A stretch of 64,000 nucleotides of DNA from Sparassis latifolia (taxonomy: Eukaryota > Basidiomycota > Agaricomycetes > Polyporales > Sparassidaceae). This document shows positions 59,060-64,000 of this stretch, in pieces. A program made the position numbers and the translations under genes. How positions within the stretch are numbered: the stretch's first letter is position 1; each line of letters starts with the position of its first letter. The notes under the pieces are model-generated. The model had not been told where the DNA came from and did not search any database. It worked only from the letters and a program-made list of their open reading frames with translations. The stretch covers positions 4,712,001-4,776,000 of the forward strand of contig CM031561.1 in assembly GCA_018466975.1 (NCBI GenBank), given 5' to 3'.

Positions 59060-59580
59060 AGAATAGAATATCTCCGTTCACAGAATTATGTTCACCGTGA
59101 CATCAAGCCCGATAACTTCCTCGTGGACGTCGGGTGGAGTGTGCATGTCATACCTACATGCTCAACTTCGGTTTGACGAAGACGTATCGGGGTGCAGATA
59201 CCTCCGTATCTAGACGGTAGAAGGCTGTCGGGCACAGCGCACTGTGCCTCGATCATTGCCCATGCGGGCATTGAGGGACTCGTCGTGATGACCTCGAGTC
59301 TCTTGCATACATACTCATCTACTTCCTCCTTGGCTCTCTTCCTTGGCAAGGTCTCGAGGTTGTTTCGAAGTAAAAAATGCAGGATCTCGTCTGGAAGAAG
59401 AAGGCGTCAAAGTCTGCAGACAGACTCTGCTGCGGCGTTCCTACCGACTTCAGCACCTTCCTCAACCTTACCCGCTCGCAGCAGTTCGACGAGCAGCCTG
59501 ACTACGCGGATCTTTGCCACCTCCTTCGCGAGATCTTCATAAGTAGAGGCTATCAGCATGACTTCATATTTGATTGGTGC
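59060..59580 (+). pseudogene. Casein kinase 1 pseudogene fragment
   Basis: Decayed C-terminal two thirds of a CK1 kinase domain. Pieces in changing frames: [20 protein letters not shown] (catalytic loop intact), [12 protein letters not shown] (the DFG Asp is Asn), [20 protein letters not shown], then after a frameshift [20 protein letters not shown] and LPWQGLE, and after another VPTDFSTFLNLTRSQQF and PDYADLCHLLREIF to the domain end DFIFDW. No N-lobe was found. At least three frame changes and the lost DFG Asp argue against function. Confidence 0.8.
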
Positions 59581-61119
59581 ATACCAACAGAAAAGTCGGC
59601 TCTATCTGCTACTGGCAACATGGCAACTCAGAATGGGAAATGTGCGAGCCTGGTGTGTGTGTTCTGCCTACTCCGAATAACCGTGCTCGTGTGACGTGAG
59701 ACATCCAATAGGGTTGGCTGGTTGGTGGCGTAAAACTCTGTGCAGCGCGCACCACAGAACAAATTGAACACTCACTCGGAATATCTATGACTGCATGACT
59801 CCTCCAAGCTCGAGCTCACACTCTCCGTGCACTTCTTACTGTGGAGGAGAGGTGTGTGCAGAGGATGGCGTCGCGCAGTGAGAGCGCGTGTCTCAGGAAA
59901 GACAGGTAGGTGTACAAGTCAAAATGCCTGATTTGTAGTGTTATGGCTGTGTTCTTGGTTGCATATTTCGAATGCTCAGCCGGTGCACGCTAGAATACTC
60001 TGACGCTGTCGCCCCAGCGACGATTGCTTTTGGATGCGGCTGATGCCACATGCGCATGTCATATCGTACGTGAGATTAGGCGAAAACTGCCGCCAGAGTG
60101 AAGATCACAACGGGCCAACATCTATGTGGGGAAGGTCCCATAACCGTAAATGTACATATCCTCCGTCGGTTATGATCTCACTGAAACCAGGTGCAGATCG
60201 CCGTGCTTCAAATCCGAATATCGTCAACCTAAAACAGTACTAGCGGGACTCACAACATAGGGTACAGAGCAAGCTGTCGAGGTGTTAATCACATGGTAAT
60301 AAAGCGTACTAGCAAACAGGCTGCGGCTATTGCGGATTCAATAACAAAGCGAATAATGGGATGCCACCTCAGATAGCTACGGTACCTCTGAACGTAAAGA
60401 CTGGAAGGTCCAGGTCCAATTTAGAGATACACAGATAATTTTCTTATACTGGACAAGAAAATATCTAAACACGGCATGTCCAAGTCACAGTAAGTATAAC
60501 TCTTAGCATCAAGCAGAATCGATTCTTACCTGCTGAGTCCTTAAGGCCTTACGGTATCAAAAAATGCTCCAAGTCGAAACCTTCATATCTGTCTATTGGG
60601 GCCTACCAATAGTTCTATGCATCAAAGAATGTTACGATAGTCAAGCTTGTGCAGGGGCTTTAATTTTGCAATCGACTCGGAATAAACGTTGAGAGTCATG
60701 TGGCGCAAGACTCGTGAACGACTTCACCTGCCTTTTTGAGGTCTTACCTGTGGTAAATCGTTAATCCTGCCAACTTTCTCCCCGCCATGGAACGGACATG
60801 TTGCGACCAGTGACTTAGAGGGCTGGATTGAGAATATGGCTTTCGCTCAAAGTCCCCAGATGATACGGACATAGACGTGTACCCCAAACTATCAATCTTG
60901 GTTTTACTGCGTTTACTCGGTAGACAGCTTGAACTTCCTCCTTTACCTCGCATAACGGTATCACGGGTACACCAGAACCGAGCTCAACCACTCCGAATGC
61001 CCTTGTCCATTTGACGCACCGAAAAGGAGGGCGAGACACAGGCTTGTGAGTTGTACTGGTCCATGAATGTAGTCGTTGGGGCTCACCACAATCTCGGGGT
61101 TCGCCGAGGAAGATCCACA
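59581..61119. other. 1.5 kb intergenic, nothing recognised
   Basis: Only short ORFs. The right part should include upstream control DNA of OLE1. Confidence 0.45.
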
Positions 61120-61124
61120 TATAA
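61120..61124 (+). promoter_or_regulatory. TATA box-like site of OLE1
   Basis: CATATAAG lies about 50 bp before the OLE1 ATG. Confidence 0.4.
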
Positions 61125-61173
61125 GTCCAACGCCTGTCCAAGTCTTTCGTCATCGTTCTTTTCCTCCCCAACC

Positions 61174-62827
61174 ATGTCGTCCACTGCCCCTTCGCCGCAA
61201 AATACGACGAGGCCTGAGACCATTACCCCCCCTCTGACCCCTAAACCAGCAGTCAAGGACGGGAAGGAAGAGCCCGCCGACATCAACATCCCCGACAACT
61301 ATGTTAGTTGGACACTTAAAAACCAGACATCGCGCCCGCCCATCACCTGGGACAATTGGTGGCAGGAGATGAACTGGCTCAATCTCTCTATTCTTACCAT
61401 CACTCCCGTCATCGCATTGTGGGGTGCGTTCTACGTCAAGCTGCGCTGGGAGACGTTCGTCTGGAGCGTGTTCTATTACTACGTGACGGGACTTGGTCGG
61501 TGTCGACTGTGAAAATATTTCGACGCGGACTGACGCGCTCGTCCATAGGTATCACTGCAGGATATCACCGTCTCTGGTCTCATCGGTCGTACAACGCCTC
61601 CAAGCCGCTCCAGTACTTCCTCGCCATGGCTGGCGCGGGTGCAGTCGAAGGCTCGATCAAGTGGTGGTCTCGCGGACACCGCGCCCACCACCGCTACACG
61701 GACACGGACCTCGACCCGTACAACGCACACAAGGGCTTGTTGTATTCGCATATTGGGTGGATGCTTGTGAAGCCTCGCCACAAGCCTGGCGTCGCCGACG
61801 TGAGCGACCTCAGCAGGAACGAGGTCGTCCGCTGGCAGCATCGCTGGTACCTGCATTTGATCATCGGATTCGGATTTTTGTTCCCGACGGCGGTTGCGGG
61901 CTTCTGTTGGGGTGACTGGTTGGGCGGTTACGTGTTCGCCGGTGCTGCGCGTCTATGCTTCGTGCATCACGTAGGTCCTTCACACTCTGGGTTTACCCCT
62001 TTTCTGAATTTCCTCGTTAGTCCACGTTTTGCGTGAACTCACTTGCTCACTACCTGGGTGAATCTCCATTCGACGACAAGCACACACCGCGGGACCACGT
62101 GCTGACGGCACTGGTAACGATCGGGGAAGGGTACCACAATTTCCACCACCAATTCCCGATGGACTTCCGTAACGCGATCAAGTGGTACCAGTATGACCCG
62201 ACGAAGTGGTTCATCTCGGTGTGCGAGTTCCTCGGCCTTGCAACGCACCTGAAGGTGTTCCCCGAGAACGAGGTGCGCAAAGGCCAGCTGACGATGGAGC
62301 TCAAGCGGCTCCGGAAGGCGCAGGAGGGCCTCTTGTTCGCTCCCGATCTTGATGAGCTTCCGGTGATTAGCTGGGACAGCTGTATGTGTACATCACCATC
62401 TATCTGAAGTGTTACTCAGCTGCAATGCAGTCAGGGAGCAGGCGGAGAGGCGTCCCTTGGTTGTTATCGGCGGATTTATTCACGATGTCGGCCACTTCAT
62501 GGATGAGCACCCCGGCGGTCGCCATCTCGTCGCGAAGAACATCGGGCGCGACGCGACCACCGCGTTCTTTGGTGGTGTGTACGATCATTCCAACGCAGCG
62601 CACAACGTATGGCTCTCAGTTTCTCTCTTGAATAGCGTTCTGACGCATTTGTCTCACAGCTGCTCTCTATGATGCGCGTCGGGATCCTGCATGGTGGCAT
62701 GCAGCACGGACTGGACGATAAGAGCGTCCCGCCGTCGCAGCGCCTGCGCATTGCGCGCTACAACGAATCCGGTTTGCCGAGCGCGTCATCCCTGTCGTCT
62801 TCAGACAGCGAAGGCCTCCTTATCTGA
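61174..62827 (+). CDS. OLE1: Acyl-CoA delta-9 desaturase with cytochrome b5 domain
   Basis: 482-aa ER membrane enzyme that puts a cis-9 double bond into palmitoyl- and stearoyl-CoA. Exons: 61174-61495, 61549-61970, 62021-62381, 62431-62606, 62660-62827; exon lengths sum to 1449 nt. The three His boxes are HRLWSH, HRAHH and HNFHH, which bind the di-iron centre. Membrane helices flank them (LSILTITPVIALWGAFYV; LIIGFGFLFPTAVAGF). The C-terminal cytochrome b5 part includes HDVGHFMDEHPGG with the heme His, as in fungal Ole1. The ATG at 61174 is preferred to an upstream in-frame ATG at 61051, which would precede the TATA-like site. Confidence 0.95.
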
Positions 62828-63229
62828 ACACCGGATCACCGTCCCTTTTGTACTTGCGAATATTTGGTCTCACTCTGCACTTTCCGTGGGACTTCACTCT
62901 CGCTTTAAGATAGTTTCTGGTATGGTCGTCGATAATAACGTGGAGGTCGACTCGACATCCCTTAGAATATTTTCTCTTGCTATGGCCATAGCTAGCACTA
63001 TTATCTTGTCCACATGGACGGAAGCAGCATGTTACATATCGAAAGAATCACCCCTGTGATATATCCGCACCAGTGACACGGGAATGTGACCTTCGCGTGA
63101 CGCAGTTCCACGTGATCGTGAAATTGCCTTATATGGTGACCACGTCCAACACCATGTCCAAGTGGACTACGAAATAAAATACAATACAACAACAGTCTCA
63201 CACCAGACACGACAGATACAACAGAAATT
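62828..63229. other. intergenic, convergent 3' ends
   Basis: About 400 bp between OLE1 and the zinc-finger gene. Presumed 3' UTRs only. Confidence 0.5.
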
Positions 63230-64000
63230 TCATGCAGATACAGCGACGTACGGTGCATCATCCTCAAATTGGCAGCCCCTACGCTCTTTGCGCACGTTGT
63301 GCACGTTCTTCATGTGACGCGACATGTCGCGTTCGATGGGTTTGTCGCAAATGCGACAGGTATCTTTCAGCACGCCCAAGTGGACACCGAGGACATGCCT
63401 CCGGAAGTTCGCGCCCGCGGCGATCACTTTGCAGTCTCCCCACTGGCATTGCACATGTAGCTTGGGCCTGCAGGAGGTGACATCGCGGATGTGGTCCTCG
63501 ATCTCCTGGCAGTCCTTGACGTTGCACCATTTGCACACGTACTCCGGCTGGGACACAGCGACGGCGATACGGGTGGTGATATTGCGTCTCTCCTCCGTCT
63601 CCAATTTCACGGCTGTCGTGTTCTCCTCGGTCTTTGCCTTCTTCGCCTTTTTTACCTTCTCCGGTAGAAGGTCCTCGATCTCATCGGCTTGGCGCTTTTT
63701 CCCTCGCTGAGAGGGCGTGTCTGTGAGCTTCGTGGTCGATGAAGATGCCACGGGTGCTGAAGGGCCACATCCACCTCTACGTGGGGAACACAATCAAAAA
63801 TGGGCTCAATGCGAGAGGGGCGTAGGCACGTACTTCGGTGTAGTCTTCTTGGTTGCGGGCTTCCGCTTTGGCTTAGCCGGAGCTGGCGTGTCCTGAAGCG
63901 TAACCCTGGATGAGGAAGCCGAGCAGTGGCTGTGCAGTGCGCTTTGTCAGTACAAGCTCGATTCTGATGCACATACGGCACACGTACCTGGTTGCGCGGG
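63230..64000 (-). CDS. Basic zinc-finger protein, 5' end outside window
   Basis: Partial gene. The last exon is 63230-63776, the one before spans 63834 to about 63914, with a further exon at the window edge; the intron between the first two is 57 nt. The upstream part is Lys/Pro-rich (PAPAKPKRKPATKKTTPK). The main exon has KKRQADEIEDLLPEKVKKAK, a likely nuclear signal, then Cys/His clusters: CKWCNVKDC ... H, CQWGDCKVIAAGANFRRHVL, and CRICDKPIERDMSRHMKNVH. Spacing fits atypical C2H2 fingers, so a DNA-binding role is likely but unproven. Start not in the window. Confidence 0.65.

Noticed and set aside
1..64000. tRNA, rRNA, CRISPR array or operon-type defence system
   Set aside because: No cloverleaf, rRNA-like stretch or regular spacer array was seen, and intron-rich genes show a eukaryotic nuclear context.

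Overview
The window looks like nuclear DNA of a filamentous basidiomycete, most likely an Agaricomycete. Genes are broken by many 48-80 nt GT-AG introns. F-box/LRR-like proteins of the mushroom type occur in several copies. The mobile DNA includes a Plavaka-type KDZ transposon, a chromodomain-bearing Ty3/gypsy retrotransposon and hAT-like MITEs. I can name no species from the sequence alone. Exon limits were worked out by hand from splice consensus, frame and family motifs.

Layout. 1-5.3 kb: the 3' part of a KAR5/Tht1-like nuclear fusion gene, a DUF4048-type gene and the ATP synthase subunit k gene (ATP19). 5.8-6.1 kb: a 359-bp MITE. 7.9-9.5 kb: a secreted, probably GPI-anchored GH16 glucanase. 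10.0-11.4 kb: a C2H2 zinc-finger gene with an unstable acidic repeat. 12.6-18.9 kb: two paralogous F-box-type genes. 19.1-31.6 kb: a block of transposons, holding a hairpin MITE, two copies of an 8-bp-TSD MITE, and a 9.48-kb gypsy element whose 5' LTR end was later hit by a 929-bp TIR element. 31.8-32.9 kb: a third F-box-type gene. 33.1-40.5 kb: a 7.4-kb KDZ element with 29-bp TIRs carrying a Plavaka transposase gene and a divergent DUF6532 gene. 41.3-46.9 kb: a 1692-aa five-CCCH, RRM-like, RBR E3 ligase. 47.2-49.8 kb: a low-complexity Q/S/P-rich protein. 50.7-58.8 kb: two inverted SDR paralogues bracketing an AT-hook protein, a mitochondrial ornithine-type carrier and a mitochondrial ribosome recycling factor. 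59.1-59.6 kb: a casein kinase 1 pseudogene. 61.2-62.8 kb: the acyl-CoA delta-9 desaturase OLE1. 63.2-64.0 kb: a partial basic zinc-finger gene.

Functionally, the host genes are ordinary single-copy metabolic and mitochondrial genes (ATP19, carrier, RRF, OLE1, SDR) set between fast-evolving families (F-box, CCCH-RBR, C2H2) and transposons. The transposons record an order of events: gypsy insertion, CpG-biased decay of its LTRs, then insertion of a TIR element exactly over the LTR-host junction. No RNA gene, CRISPR array or bacterial-type system was seen.
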